Shown here: positions 1-9,683 of the stretch, piece after piece | Position numbering within the stretch: the stretch's first letter is position 1 | Layout of the letters: every line of letters begins with the position of its first letter | DNA from: Pleurotus ostreatus/Saccharomyces cerevisiae fusant | Lineage: Eukaryota > Opisthokonta | DNA length: 15,474 nt | NCBI GenBank assembly: GCA_024196135.1 | Contig: JAMQCK010000808.1 | Span: 1-15,474, forward strand | Direction: 5' to 3' | Notes under the pieces: generated by a model | What the model was told of the DNA's origin: nothing | The model's input: the letters and a program-made list of their open reading frames with translations, nothing else | Databases searched by the model: none | Made by a program: the position numbers and the translations under genes

Positions 1-2547
1 ATACACACCGTCTGCTGAGCACTTCCCTACGGATACGAAGGACCCATCATTATTGGCATCCTCGTCGACGACGAATGGCAGTAGCCCTACGGAGGACGAG
101 TCGCAGTCGTTGACGCCGACGGGCAGTCCTGCGGCTAAGCCGCGGCAACCTACGTTACTGGATAGTCGCCCAAGTACAGACTCTGCACGCTCAGCTAAGC
201 GCCGCTCAAAACGCTTCTCAGCCGCACCGCCGCGCTTGAGTATACATGAGGACAACTTTGGAGGGTTCGGGCTCGGGCTGGGGTTGGGGCTGGGTGACGA
301 CTTGTCGTCCTGGTCGCAGTCACTATTGTCGTCAATACCGGATACGGGAAGCCCCTTGAGCGCTACGTCCGGCCCGACCCCTACGTCTGCGACCTATCCT
401 TCGTCCTCGTTACCTTCTGCTGCGTCGACCACCCAAACTGCGTCAACTAATAGCAATCCTGCCCCGCCAAATGGCGCGCAAGCACCTAGTGATGATGCGG
501 CGGACCATACGCTACAGCGAAAGACATCTCGCAGTCGCCTGTCGAAGGTGCAGGAAGAGGAGGAGCCGCGGACGTTCTCGGGCGATTGGGAGGACCACCG
601 GGCTACCATCCTGTGGAGTCAAATGAATGGGAGGGAGTCGACGATGGCTGAGCCGCCCACACCAGCGCCGCTACAGTCCGCTCACGCGCCAGACTCGCGC
701 GCCTCTCTATCTCCGCCGCGGAATAGGGCGAGCGCGTACCGTATAGGGCCGGATGGGAAGGTCGTCGCAGAACGGGAGGACGGCCTGGATGAGGACGACT
801 CGCTTCTTAGTGCAGGCGACCGCGAGAACCGCTTCTCGAGCCAGAGCGTCGCGTCGACGATATCGACGAGCACGATCATGGCGCACGCGCTGCCGACAAC
901 GATTACGCAGGCCTCCGTTGCGCGCCGGATGCAGGCGAATGTGATTGACGGGCAGACGACGAAACTCGCGCCTAGTCCTCTGTTGTTGAGCAAGTCGCCT
1001 GGCGACCTGCCGTCGCCGCAGCCCTCACCGCCGGCGCGCAACTCGCCCGCGGGCTCGACGTTTGGAAGCAGCGATGACGGGAGCTCTTCCTCGAGCTCGG
1101 CGGACTACCCGACGCCGGTGACGGATCTGGACGGGGATGCGCAGGTATACTATCTGAACCCGGCGGACGCGCGCAAGCAGGCGTACCTCCCGTCCCCGAC
1201 TGCGAGCACCTTCTCGTCGAACCGGGATAGTGGGAGCTCGGGTGCAGCCGAGGTCGTCCCAAAGCCCAAGATCGTCGTCAGCGATTCTCCGACGCCACCG
1301 ACTGCACAAGAGGCACCACAGTCTGAGGCACCCTTACCACCCACGCCGCGAGTCCACGGCTGGCTCGCCGACGCCGTCGCCCCCTTCGCCGACTTCATCG
1401 ACGAGCCCATCGACCCCCGCGCCGCCTACGTCGACCTCCAGGAGATCGCCGAGGGCGAGTCCGGCTCCGTCTTCGCCGCGCACCTCGTCGAGTCCTACGT
1501 CGGCAAGCTCCGGCTGCCCGCCTCTGTCGCCGCGCGCGACGCGCACGACCGCGCCGCCGGGCAGCGCACGCTCGTCGCGATCAAGCAGGTCGCGGTCACG
1601 CCGCACGGGTCGCAGAAGCTGCTCGACCTGCAGCACGAGCTGCGGCTGATGCGTGGGCTGGCGCATGAGAATATACTAGGCATGGACGCGATGTATGTGG
1701 ATGTGGTGGAGGATATGCTGTGGATACGGATGGATCTGATGGAGAGGAGTTTGGCGGATGTGATTGAGTTGGTGAATGAGGGGCTGATGTTGCAGGAGAG
1801 GATGATTGCGCGGTTTGCGGGGGATGTGAGTGGACGCTTGAATGAATGAATCCAGGATATGAACTAACGTGGCCTGTAGATCCTGCTGGGGCTGGACTAC
1901 CTGCACAAGCAGGGCATTGCGCACCGCGACGTTCGGTCGGACAATCTGCTAATCAACAATTCTGGTGTAGTCAGGATAAGTGAGTCGCAGTCCTGCGTGC
2001 TCCTCGTAGTGTTGCTGACTTTTGGATAGCCGACTTCTCGCAATCCGTCAAGGTCACGCCGGAAGCACCTTTGAGCTCAGAGGTTGTGGGCGTCGTCTAC
2101 TGGCAGGCGCCAGAGATGCGAGTGTAAGTCGTTCACCTCGAGTGACAATCGTCCATTTAACGCATCCTCAGCGGCCCCTACGACCCCTTGAAAGCAGACA
2201 TCTGGTCGCTAGGCGCGACGGTATGGGAGACCGCGCAGGCGGAGCCGCCGTTCGCGGAGACGCAGGTGTTCATGGAGCGCTGGCCAGCCGTGCGACAGCC
2301 CGAGTTGTTCTCGCCTGCCTTCCACGAATTCCTAAGGTTGTGCTCGGAGCCTGCCGCGGTACGCCCGAATGCGGCGGCGCTGATGAAGGTGCGTATATTG
2401 CTCACGATCAAGTGAACGTTCACTGATCTCGGTTTGCAGTCTGCGTTCACCACCAACGCCTGCGGCCGTGCCGTTATTGTGCAACTGCTATCCCAGTGCA
2501 TGGCCATCGAGCGGCGGATGCAAGAGGAGATGGGCGAAGACTCATAG
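1..2547 (+). CDS. PAK/STE20-like serine/threonine protein kinase, 5' end missing
   Basis: Partial gene, open to the left edge: the frame starting at base 2 has no stop and no convincing start ATG before the edge, so the true start lies outside. I read five exons: 1-1825, 1880-1979, 2030-2123, 2172-2388 and 2440-2547 (stop TAG), giving about 780 residues. The first 475 or so residues are low-complexity, rich in Ser, Pro and Thr, with a Gly-Leu run. The kinase domain starts near residue 476. Visible are the glycine loop GESGSV (485-490), the ATP lysine in VAIKQV (528), the helix-C Glu (546), HRDVRSDN (623-630) and QAPE. About 25 extra residues lie between the glycine loop and the lysine. The metal-binding motif reads DFS (643-645) instead of DFG, and the catalytic-loop Lys of PAK kinases is Arg. 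The C-terminal lobe and tail resemble PAK/Cla4 enzymes, which act downstream of Rho-type GTPases. A CRIB domain, if present, would be outside the window. Kinase identity is solid; the subfamily is inferred. Confidence 0.9.
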
Positions 2548-3147
2548 CCTGGCGCGTGCTCTCTTCGCCCAGTCGTGCCTCTCCTCGCCTGGGTACACAA
2601 ATTACGTGCCAGGTGTACGAACCTCCGTGCCCCGTATACTTGCTTTGCCGTATACCCCGCACCATGTCGATATATTCCCCTCGCACTCACGTTCCATATA
2701 TCCCACTGCACCACGTCTCATACTCTGCCCACGTTCCATACTCTCCCGCCATGTCTTATACGCCCGGACTCTCACTACGTCCTCTTCCCCTCACTATGGC
2801 CGGCCCCTGGTTCCAGTCCCTCGCCACGGCCCCCTCCCCTTTGTCACGTCCACTATATTCCCTATGTCTCATATATCCCGCTTCATCTTATCTGTGCTCT
2901 ATTTACTTACGCCGTGCATATGCTATCGCATTTCACTACTTACTATCATCTACGCACTCTTGCTTCATGAACCCTTCCCTTACCACCCCGTTGCCTGCGG
3001 ATTTTCAATGTCATGGATTTGGATTCAGGCAAGCTAATTCCGAGGCTGTTTGGCTCAACGAAAGATGCGTATGCGTGCGCACCTGAGCAGAGGGGACACA
3101 GGGATTGGAGAGGTTTGAAGTGATGATTGGCAACAACGAAACGAACT

Positions 3148-3370
3148 GTGACATGTCACGACAAAGGCAAATCCAAATTAGGCAAGTATTGATGTCAGTG
3201 AATATTTTCCTCTTTTCTGCGCCACCGAAAGTTCAACACGAGTCACAGGACTTTGACAGGGATCCGGGAGGCGAAAGAGCCATGGTGAACGTCATCAGGA
3301 GCGTAGGCGTGCGCGTCGCCACTGAGCAGGCCCCAATAAATGCTCAGGCGGGTCGTCAGCAATGACATCA
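3148..3370 (+). promoter_or_regulatory. Candidate bZIP/Atf1-type site cluster upstream of the Msc1-like gene
   Basis: Four related motifs lie in the upstream region: the perfect 12-base palindrome GTGACATGTCAC (3148-3159), TGATGTCA (3190-3197), ACGTCA (3289-3294) and TGACATCA (3363-3370). The octamers at 3190 and 3363 are exact reverse complements of each other and are one base from the CRE consensus TGACGTCA. Fission yeast ish1 is reported to respond to stress through the Spc1 MAP kinase and Atf1. Similar control here is inference. Confidence 0.35.
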
Positions 3371-3386
3371 CCCGCGCGCCCCCGCC

Positions 3387-3393
3387 TTATATA
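3387..3393 (+). promoter_or_regulatory. TATA box of the Msc1-like gene
   Basis: TTATATA lies about 50 bases before the ATG at 3442. It is followed by a C/T-rich leader ending in CCCACC just before the start codon, a common arrangement in strongly expressed fungal genes. Confidence 0.55.
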
Positions 3394-3441
3394 CGCGCAC
3401 ATCGTGTTCGAGAAATTCATTCACCTTTCCTCCCTCCCACC

Positions 3442-5028
3442 ATGCGCTTCTCATCAGTCTTCCTACTAGCGCTCGCAACAACGGCGTCTGCCTCCTGGTG
3501 GTCGTCGGAAGAGCCCGAATACAGCAAATGGTCGACGAAGCAGCTGAAGCAGTACCTCGAGGAAAACAACATCGCGCTGCCCACGGGAACCCTCACCGAG
3601 GCCGAGCTCAGGGAGCGCGTGAAGGCCAACTGGCACGGCGCGCAGGCGTGGACGTACGACCAGTACAACTCCGCGCAGCAGGCGTTCGCCAACGTGCGCG
3701 ACTCGACCTTCGACACGTGGGACGAGTCGCGGCTGCGCGAGTGGCTGGCCGAGCAGGGCGTCGTGGAGCCGAAGGGCCCGCGGGAGAAGCTCGTCCTGCT
3801 CGCGAAGCAGCGCTACCAGTCGTATACGAATGCCGCGTCCTCGTACGCGTCGCAGGCGTCTTCGGCCGGTTATGACGCGAGCGCGTCAGTCGCGTCATTC
3901 GCCGCACAGGCGACGAACGACGTGGCGCGCGCCGTGGACGACACGAAGGACTACGTCTACTCCACCTGGGACGACACCCGGCTGAAGGCGTATCTTGTTG
4001 AGAATGGGTACATGAAGAGGTGTGTCGGGACTCACCGCGATATGTCCGCGTTACTGACGCGCCCTCCACAGCAACGAACAGAAGCGCCGCGACGAGCTCC
4101 TCGGCATGATGCGCGACGCATACGCGAAGGTCACGAACCCGATCTGGGAGGCGTGGACGGACTCCTACATCCACGAATGGCTCACGACGCACCGCATCCT
4201 CCCCTCCACCGACTCCATCCCTAGCCGTCAGGAGCTGGCGGACAAGATGCAGCTCTACTACTACGACACGAAGGACAACGTGTACTCGACTTGGTCCGAC
4301 AGCGAGCTGAAGAATTGGCTCATCGCGCACGGCGTCATCAAGTCGGACGCGCAGGCCTCGCGCGACAAGCTGCTCAAGATGGTCCAGTGAGTATATGCTC
4401 TCATACACCCAACCTCCGCATGCTCACCGTCTTTCCAGGGACAACTACGCGACGGCGCAGGATACGGTCTGGTCCTCGTGGAGCGACAGCGACCTCCGCA
4501 GCTACCTCATCGAGCACGGCTACCTGAAGAGCGACGAGCAGAAGAAGCGCGAGGAGCTCGTGAACCTCATCAGCTCCAAGTACAACGACATCACGACGAC
4601 CGCCGCGTCCTACCTCACCTGGCCCGACGCGCGCCTGCGCGCGTACCTCCGCGAGCACGGCGTCGACGACACGAAGATCCGTGGCATGGACCGGACGAGT
4701 CTTTTGCGTAAGTTGTGTTGTTTTCTTCTCACAGGCATATATTGAACTGACGCCCGCAGAAGAGACGCGCATCCGCTATGTGCAGGGCAAGACGCGCTCG
4801 GACGCGCTCTGGGAGAAAGTCCGCAGCATTGTGAATGGCGCGGTCGGAAGTGCCGAGGACGGCCTTGCGCGCGTGGTCGAGGTTGTGCAGGGCAATGCGG
4901 CGAAGGCAAGGGCGGAGGCGGACGCAACGACGGTGAAGGGGAAGGCGGAGGCGGCGTCAGCGAGCGTGCGGGCGAAGGCGAGCGCGTCGTCGGCGTCTGC
5001 AAAGGCGAAGGCGAAGACGGAGCTGTAA
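3442..5028 (+). CDS. Msc1/Ish1-family stress protein with seven Ish1 repeats
   Basis: Four exons, 3442-4019, 4072-4386, 4439-4707 and 4760-5028, encode 476 residues. The start is the first ATG after the TATA box and opens with a signal peptide (about residues 1-18, cut after TASAS). Then come seven Ish1 repeats of the W[ST][DE]xxLxxWLxxxG type at about 27-64, 89-125, 172-210, 217-257, 263-300, 308-346 and 356-394. Repeats 2 and 3 are separated by an Ala/Ser-rich linker. The tail, about 430-476, is rich in Ala, Lys and Ser and probably helical. Known relatives are budding yeast Msc1 (meiotic sister-chromatid recombination) and fission yeast Ish1, a stress-induced nuclear-envelope protein, so an ER or perinuclear location is likely. 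All three introns are 52 nt (4020-4071, 4387-4438, 4708-4759). Splice joints restore repeat sequence exactly. The broken repeat at the end (residues 356-394) is the least regular. Confidence 0.93.
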
Positions 5029-5785
5029 ACGGGAGACGGCGTGTCTCTGGAGATGATGGCTGCTGTATTGCTGCTTTGAGGGGTGCTTGGATTCCCCGAC
5101 CCGGCCCGGCCTAATGGACTGCTGCACTCACGAACGAACGACGAGCATCTACACACGAGCGAAAGTAACCTACTTAGTGTAACCTGTATTATAGTGCTTT
5201 GTAATGGCGCCTAGCATATGCCAGAAAAATTGTTGCATCGTTCATTACTTGCCCTGTGTGCTTGTAATCTGTGCAATCATAACAAAGGGCGAGACAGCGT
5301 AAAGCGGCATGATGGCGGGAGAGGAGGATGGGTGTGACGGAGATGTGACAGAGAACAAATATCGGAGATTGCCGAAGCCGAGAGCCACAGGGCCAAACAA
5401 AAAGACATCCTACAAACATTCGTCAACTTAACCTTGCTTCTTACTTCCATCTTGTGATTCGGCGCCCATGCGATGCCAAGCCCAGATTTTTATGTTCAAG
5501 AGCAACACCCTTCGATATCAGAACAGCAGTGAATGCGTTGTGCCTCGAACGAATACAACGGACGCCCTTCTTCATAACCAGCGCGTGGACCGAGTCTGCT
5601 TTTCCGAGGATGAGGCTTCTGGGTGTCTGAGTCAAGGTACGAGCTATCCTCTGTGACCTGCAACGGAGGGTGCAGGACTCTCTTGCGAGTAGCATGACCC
5701 GCTTCTTGCAGCCATGTCCTCTGCCCACGATGATCCGTGGTGACATGTCCTTGCGGTGGGTGCGTGCCTTGCTAGTGCGCATGCC

Positions 5786-5859
5786 GAGCGTCTATAAGCG
5801 CGGTACCTACTGCGTCTGAGCGTCTATACGCGCGGCCCGCGCGGGTCCGGTGCGTCTAT
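5786..5859. repeat. Short direct repeats with a GC palindrome
   Basis: An 18-base word (GAGCGTCTATAAGCGCGG, 5786-5803) recurs at 5818-5835 with one change (A to C). The core GCGTCT also occurs at 5812-5817 and 5852-5857. The second copy runs into a perfect odd palindrome with 7-base arms (5829-5843, CGCGCGG-C-CCGCGCG). This could be a regulatory-site cluster or a local duplication; function is unknown. Confidence 0.5.
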
Positions 5860-6213
5860 CTTGTGGAAAGAGAGTTGGCAGGGTGTGGGTCTTGTGCGTT
5901 GGGGTCAGGTGATTGTCAACTGGTGGGAGGAATTGCTCACTCTGCTTGGGATTGCGACCAAAGCATTGCACTAGTCAGTGGAGGAGATATCATACGTCGC
6001 CTTCTTTCCTCCTACTTGAAGCCGCTAATTCTCATCCGCGGAGTGCAGACCTTATTTGGGTCCAGCTATCTCGAAGCCTTTCCGACCACGCCGTCTCGAC
6101 GGCCCAGTGCGCTGCCAGGCCACTCAACCGAGGTTCAGGCGCGCGGGCCCGCCGCTGCCGCTCGAGCTCTTTCTTCGATGAGCCCTGATAGCCCTGACGA
6201 TGCTCTGCGGCAG

Positions 6214-6221
6214 TATATAAG
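6214..6221 (+). promoter_or_regulatory. TATA box of the pectate lyase gene
   Basis: TATATAAG lies about 90 bases before the ATG at 6307, on the same strand, with no other ATG between. The spacing fits a fungal TATA promoter. Confidence 0.55.
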
Positions 6222-6306
6222 ACGGAGGGCGAGGTAGCAGGTCCTTAGGACTCGACTTCGAGAACGAGCCCTACCGATTTTCGGCTAACAACTCTCAGCT
6301 TCGACG

Positions 6307-7914
6307 ATGTCCATCTTCCTCCTCTCCGCGCTTATCCTGGCTGGCGGCGCGCATGCGGCGAGCGTCAACGTCAAACGTTGCAACGCGTACGAGGGCGGTG
6401 TGCCGGTGGTATGTCGCTTCTTCGTTCCTTATTGGCGGCTTCATCCCTTATTGGCGGCTTCATCCCGTATTGGCGGCGCCCATCGACGACGCGGAAGGAT
6501 TGAGCGCTGACATTGAGCTCACCTCCCGCAGCCCACCAGCCAGATCTCGAACAGCAAGGTCATCGAGATTGCCGCGGGACAGACCTACGATGGCGGCTGG
6601 GCGAAGTACGATCGCGGTTCGGGGGCTTGCAAGTGAGATATATCTATTGCGGTATGTGAGGTGAATGGTGCTGACGCGGGGCGCAGTGGGCAGAGCGAGG
6701 GAGGTACGTGGGCGAGAGTCTCGCGAGTTTTGGCTAGTCCTAATCCTCTCTCGCAGACTGGGAGGACGCAGGCGAGTCATCTGGCGTCTGTATGTGATGA
6801 TTCTTGACGAGATGCGCGCCTCAGTCTTCTACCTTCACGAAGGCGCCACGCGTAAGTGTGACCACGAAGTCCCACTGAGAGCGATTCTGACATGCTCGTC
6901 TAGTGCAGAACGTGATCATCGGCGCGAACCAGGCCGAAGGCGTTCGTGAGTTGCTCACCTAGTACTCCTGATCACCGAGCTGACGCTTTTGCATACAGAC
7001 TGTGACGGGCGTGAGTACACTTCTCTAACGAGCGCTTCGCTCTGCTGACTGTTCCGTCCAATAAGACTGTGACCTCAAATTCGTTTGGGTAAGCGTTATG
7101 GAACACGTTCTTTGACGATTGGCTGATTATTTTCTATCAAACAGTTCGAAGATGTCTGCGGTACGAGTTTTCGCGGCTGCGAAACTTCTCTACTGACACC
7201 ATAATGCACGTTCAGAGGACGCCATATCTATCGTAAGCGCTAGAAACAGCGAAGTTGCTTTGCACTAACTTGCCTTGCAGAAGAACGATGGTCAGTCCGA
7301 CCCGAGGGTACACCCTCTGTACGAGCTAACAATTTTCCAGCCGCCGGCTCATACTCCAACATCATCGGCGGCGGCGCGTACCACGCCGAGGACAAGGTTG
7401 TGCAGCACAACGGGTGCGGGACCGTCAACATCATCAACTTCTACGTCGAGTGCGTGCTACTTCCTCATCGCGCGAACTATACCACATAGTGACCTCTTTA
7501 CAGGGACTACGGCAAGCTCTATCGCTCGTGCGGCAACGTACGTCGAAGTGTTATCCTGGAACCCATCGCCAGGTCGCTGACACATCCTCTTTAGTGCTCC
7601 AAACAATGCAAGCGCAACGTGTACATTGAGGGCGTGGAGGCCGTGGACGGCGGCACGCTTGCGGGCATCAACTACAACTACGGCGACACTGCAACTATTA
7701 TTGATGCGTGCTAGTGCGTTATGGGCCTGCCTCCCTTACTGGCTATTCCGTTTCTGACTGACGTCCTCGACAGCGATACGTCGCACCCTTGCACTCTCTA
7801 TGATGGCTGCGCTGGCGGGTAAGCTCTCTGCCCCGTAACGATAGACATGAATGTTGGCTGACGCCCTTCGTCAACAGATGCGAGCCCGAGGTTGTTGGGT
7901 ACTGCTCTGGCTGA
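6307..7914 (+). CDS. Secreted pectate lyase, polysaccharide lyase family 3 (16 exons)
   Basis: I reconstruct 16 exons: 6307-6408, 6532-6632, 6687-6703, 6757-6771, 6825-6851, 6904-6945, 6999-7010, 7066-7088, 7145-7160, 7216-7232, 7281-7290, 7341-7449, 7504-7537, 7595-7713, 7774-7818 and 7878-7914. They total 726 nt and 241 residues, the usual PL3 length. Residues 1-17 form a signal peptide. Family signatures are GQTYDGG (50-56), DAVF (77-80), [18 protein letters not shown] (86-103), WFEDVCEDA (113-121), [11 protein letters not shown] (144-154) and [11 protein letters not shown] (166-176). From memory, PL3 enzymes use calcium-binding acidic residues and a Lys-Lys-Arg set. K146, K168 and R171 have the same 22- and 3-residue spacing as in Bacillus Pel-15. 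There are fourteen Cys, as in secreted PL3 proteins. The enzyme cleaves demethylated pectin by beta-elimination outside the cell. The fourth intron uses a GC donor; the first intron carries a small tandem repeat. Family identity is very sure; single exon edges are a little less so. Confidence 0.92.
6427..6477 (+). repeat. 19-base tandem repeat inside pectate lyase intron 1
   Basis: The unit CCTTATTGGCGGCTTCATC occurs twice exactly (6427-6445, 6446-6464) and a third time as a 13-base partial copy with one change (6465-6477). The host intron (6409-6531) is 123 nt, about twice the size of the other fourteen, and this repeat explains much of the excess. Confidence 0.85.
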
Positions 7915-8148
7915 GAGGGTCATACCTGGCTTGGATCTTGATGTATTCGCGTCTGATCACTCGTTTTCGGGGCTATCGATTTCTCGTCATTGTAGGCGTA
8001 CTGAGTATGGAGTATCTATGGACGGATTTGATCCCCACTGTGGTCGGCGTGAGTCTTCGAGCTCGAGTCTATGGGCAATGATGTTCAATCTGAATCGCGC
8101 ACGCATCGTCTCCTTGCATGCGCGTTCAAATCATCCTGACGAACTTAG
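7915..8148. other. Convergent intergenic spacer
   Basis: This 234-base gap lies between the stop of the plus-strand pectate lyase and the stop of the minus-strand MYND gene. It must hold both 3' untranslated regions. No hairpin, repeat or gene stands out. Confidence 0.5.
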
Positions 8149-9683
8149 CTATTGAGAACGGGTCGCAGGAAGCGGGAACACCAAGGTAGTCTTCGCTGTC
8201 CTGGTGCCGACGATGACAGAGACCGTTCGCTCATCCGCCGCATCCGAATCCGATAGGACGGTGATCACTGGCTCTGTTGACTCCGAGGTGAGATCGACCT
8301 CGAAGGATCTCGCGCCCTCTGAGGAAAAGTCGTCGCGGGCTGCCAGGAGACGGTACGCGTAGAATTGAAGGAAGCGAATATCGGAGGGACGACCGATTCG
8401 GAAGGAAGACGCATCAGGATCTTGAACTATGGACTGTGAGCATTCGAAAAGAGAGGAATGGTCGCAGGACTTACCCTTGGTCTGACAGACCGTCCTATGA
8501 CGTGGCCAGTCCGAAGCTTGACAAGATATCGAGCAATAATAAACCCAGCCGCACGGGCATCGCTTGAGCTTCCCATGGCTCTCCTCGGCGCACTGATTGA
8601 AGGTAAGAAAGCAGATAAGGATCGACACAAAAGGCTACGCACGGCTCCGTTGTGGCAAGACTGCATCGCAGTCTTCCTCTCTGCTTTATACTCCTTTTTC
8701 ATCTCTACCATCTTCCGTAGATAAACCCGCATCCTATTCCAAGCGCTGTGGTCCAGCTTGCCAGGGTCAAGGTACAGATTATGCAGCTGAAATTCACCGC
8801 TTATAACAACTGCCACCGAAGGTATGGATATCGCGGGCGAGATGATGCTGTCTAGAATCTCAGCAATGATACTCGATTCTCGCATAGGGTTGTCGAAGTG
8901 CTTGAGATACTGGAACATGACCTGCAGTAGACCCTGCCGAATCAGACGGATTATATCACGCGTGCTGCGCAGAATACCGCTGAGGTCCAATAGAAGATGC
9001 AAGCAGTCCATGGAGTACACCATCCGAAAGTCGTCCTCATCTCTTGTAGTGAAGTCAACGAGGTGGAGCAGGGGGCAGACAAGCCGGATTAGAGGATACA
9101 TGCGCGGTCGCACGCTCTCGTCGTACAACGCGCATTGATCGAGGATGTATACGATCGCGGAGATCGTGCGGGCCTTCGGTTTTCTGACCTTCGCGTCGAA
9201 TCGAGAGCAAAGTCGACAGACGAGCGAGTCAACTCCGAAGCTTCCCTTCGCCACGATCGCCTTTGCAACGTGCTGATGGGGATCCTCGAAGGCGAATGTG
9301 GCCAAAGCTGACATGATGGTCGCTCGAGATAACGCATCGCGGGTCTCGTGCGCCATGTACCACCAGAGGTCATAGATGTACGACGCCGACCCCGGGATGC
9401 CTTGCAGTGCAGAGCTTTTGGTGTCGAGATCGATACGTTGCGACAAGGCTAAGAGAACGTCGCAGAGAGCGGCATAGTGCCAGCCTCTACCGAGATCCAG
9501 GAATTGCCACTGATAGAGCTTCGTCGCAACCTCGAGCGCGTCTTCGTCGCAGTTCCGAAGAAAAGGATGCATGTACTGCGACCAGGCCCATACTGAAGAA
9601 AGCGAATCCGCTACGATGTGATTGCAGGCCTCTACTTGGGAGCTGCTTTCCCCCACTTTCATGAGGTATGCGATGGCACGCAT
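8149..9683 (-). CDS. MYND zinc-finger protein, N terminus cut off by a nonsense codon (possible pseudogene)
   Basis: Two exons, 9683-8643 and 8592-8149 (stop TAG), separated by a 50-nt intron (8642-8593). From the first ATG after the in-frame TAG at 9716-9714 the protein would be 494 residues. The long helical N-terminal region resembles the neighbour at 10137-11947 (roughly a quarter to a third identical by eye). It ends in a MYND finger (8657-8485) with all ligands: CHNGAC, KRCPC, YYCSISC and DWPRHRTVC. MYND fingers usually bind proteins. The C-terminal 100 or so residues share an RPSD...F..YA segment with the paralogue. The intron falls inside the finger, between the GA and the second Cys. 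Homology to the paralogue continues upstream of the TAG to an ATG at 9893, so the original protein was about 564 residues. The rest of the frame is intact. It is either a recent pseudogene, a shortened gene or a sequence error. No specific function is known. Confidence 0.8.

Larger units (their letters stand above)
2548..3441. other. Intergenic: kinase 3' flank and msc1 promoter
   Basis: This 894-base stretch holds no gene I can support. From about 2560 to 3000 the plus strand is strongly pyrimidine-rich and poor in G, with imperfectly repeated words such as CACGTTCCATA (2688-2698 and 2730-2740) and several CATATATCCC-like words. This is probably 3' untranslated and spacer DNA. From about 3090 onward it becomes the promoter of the Msc1-like gene, with an AGGGG stress-element-like pentamer (3091-3095), palindromic and CRE-like octamers, CCAAT (3333-3337) and a TATA box. 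Confidence 0.6.
5029..6306. other. Intergenic: msc1 3' flank and pectate lyase promoter
   Basis: This 1278-base stretch has no supported gene. A 113-codon ATG frame on the minus strand (5441-5782) is Arg/Lys-rich, matches nothing I recognise and is probably chance. Near 5786-5860 there is a short direct-repeat cluster with a GC-rich palindrome. The last 100 bases hold the pectate lyase TATA box and leader. I saw no tRNA, telomeric or transposon ends. Confidence 0.5.

Noticed and set aside
972..1666. Long antisense frames opposite the kinase exon
   Set aside because: They overlap a clearly coding exon, and in GC-rich coding DNA such shadows are expected.
2468..3086. Three overlapping plus-strand frames of 131-196 codons
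   Set aside because: All three frames are open together because the DNA is pyrimidine-rich; none has recognisable protein features.
4708..4734. Earlier acceptor CACAG for the third Msc1/Ish1 intron
   Set aside because: It would make a 27-nt intron; the acceptor at 4758-4759 gives 52 nt with a proper CTGAC branch site.
5441..5782. 113-codon minus-strand ATG frame
   Set aside because: No recognisable motif, no supporting splice or promoter signals, and a composition typical of chance frames.
6790..6824. GT-AG alternative for the fourth pectate lyase intron
   Set aside because: At 35 nt it is too short for this genome and breaks the DAVF motif; the GC donor at 6772 restores it.
8434..8474. 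A good-looking GTAAGT...CACAG intron in the second exon of the first MYND gene
   Set aside because: It is only 41 nt, its removal shifts the frame into an early stop, and the unspliced reading matches the paralogue in length up to the RPSD segment.
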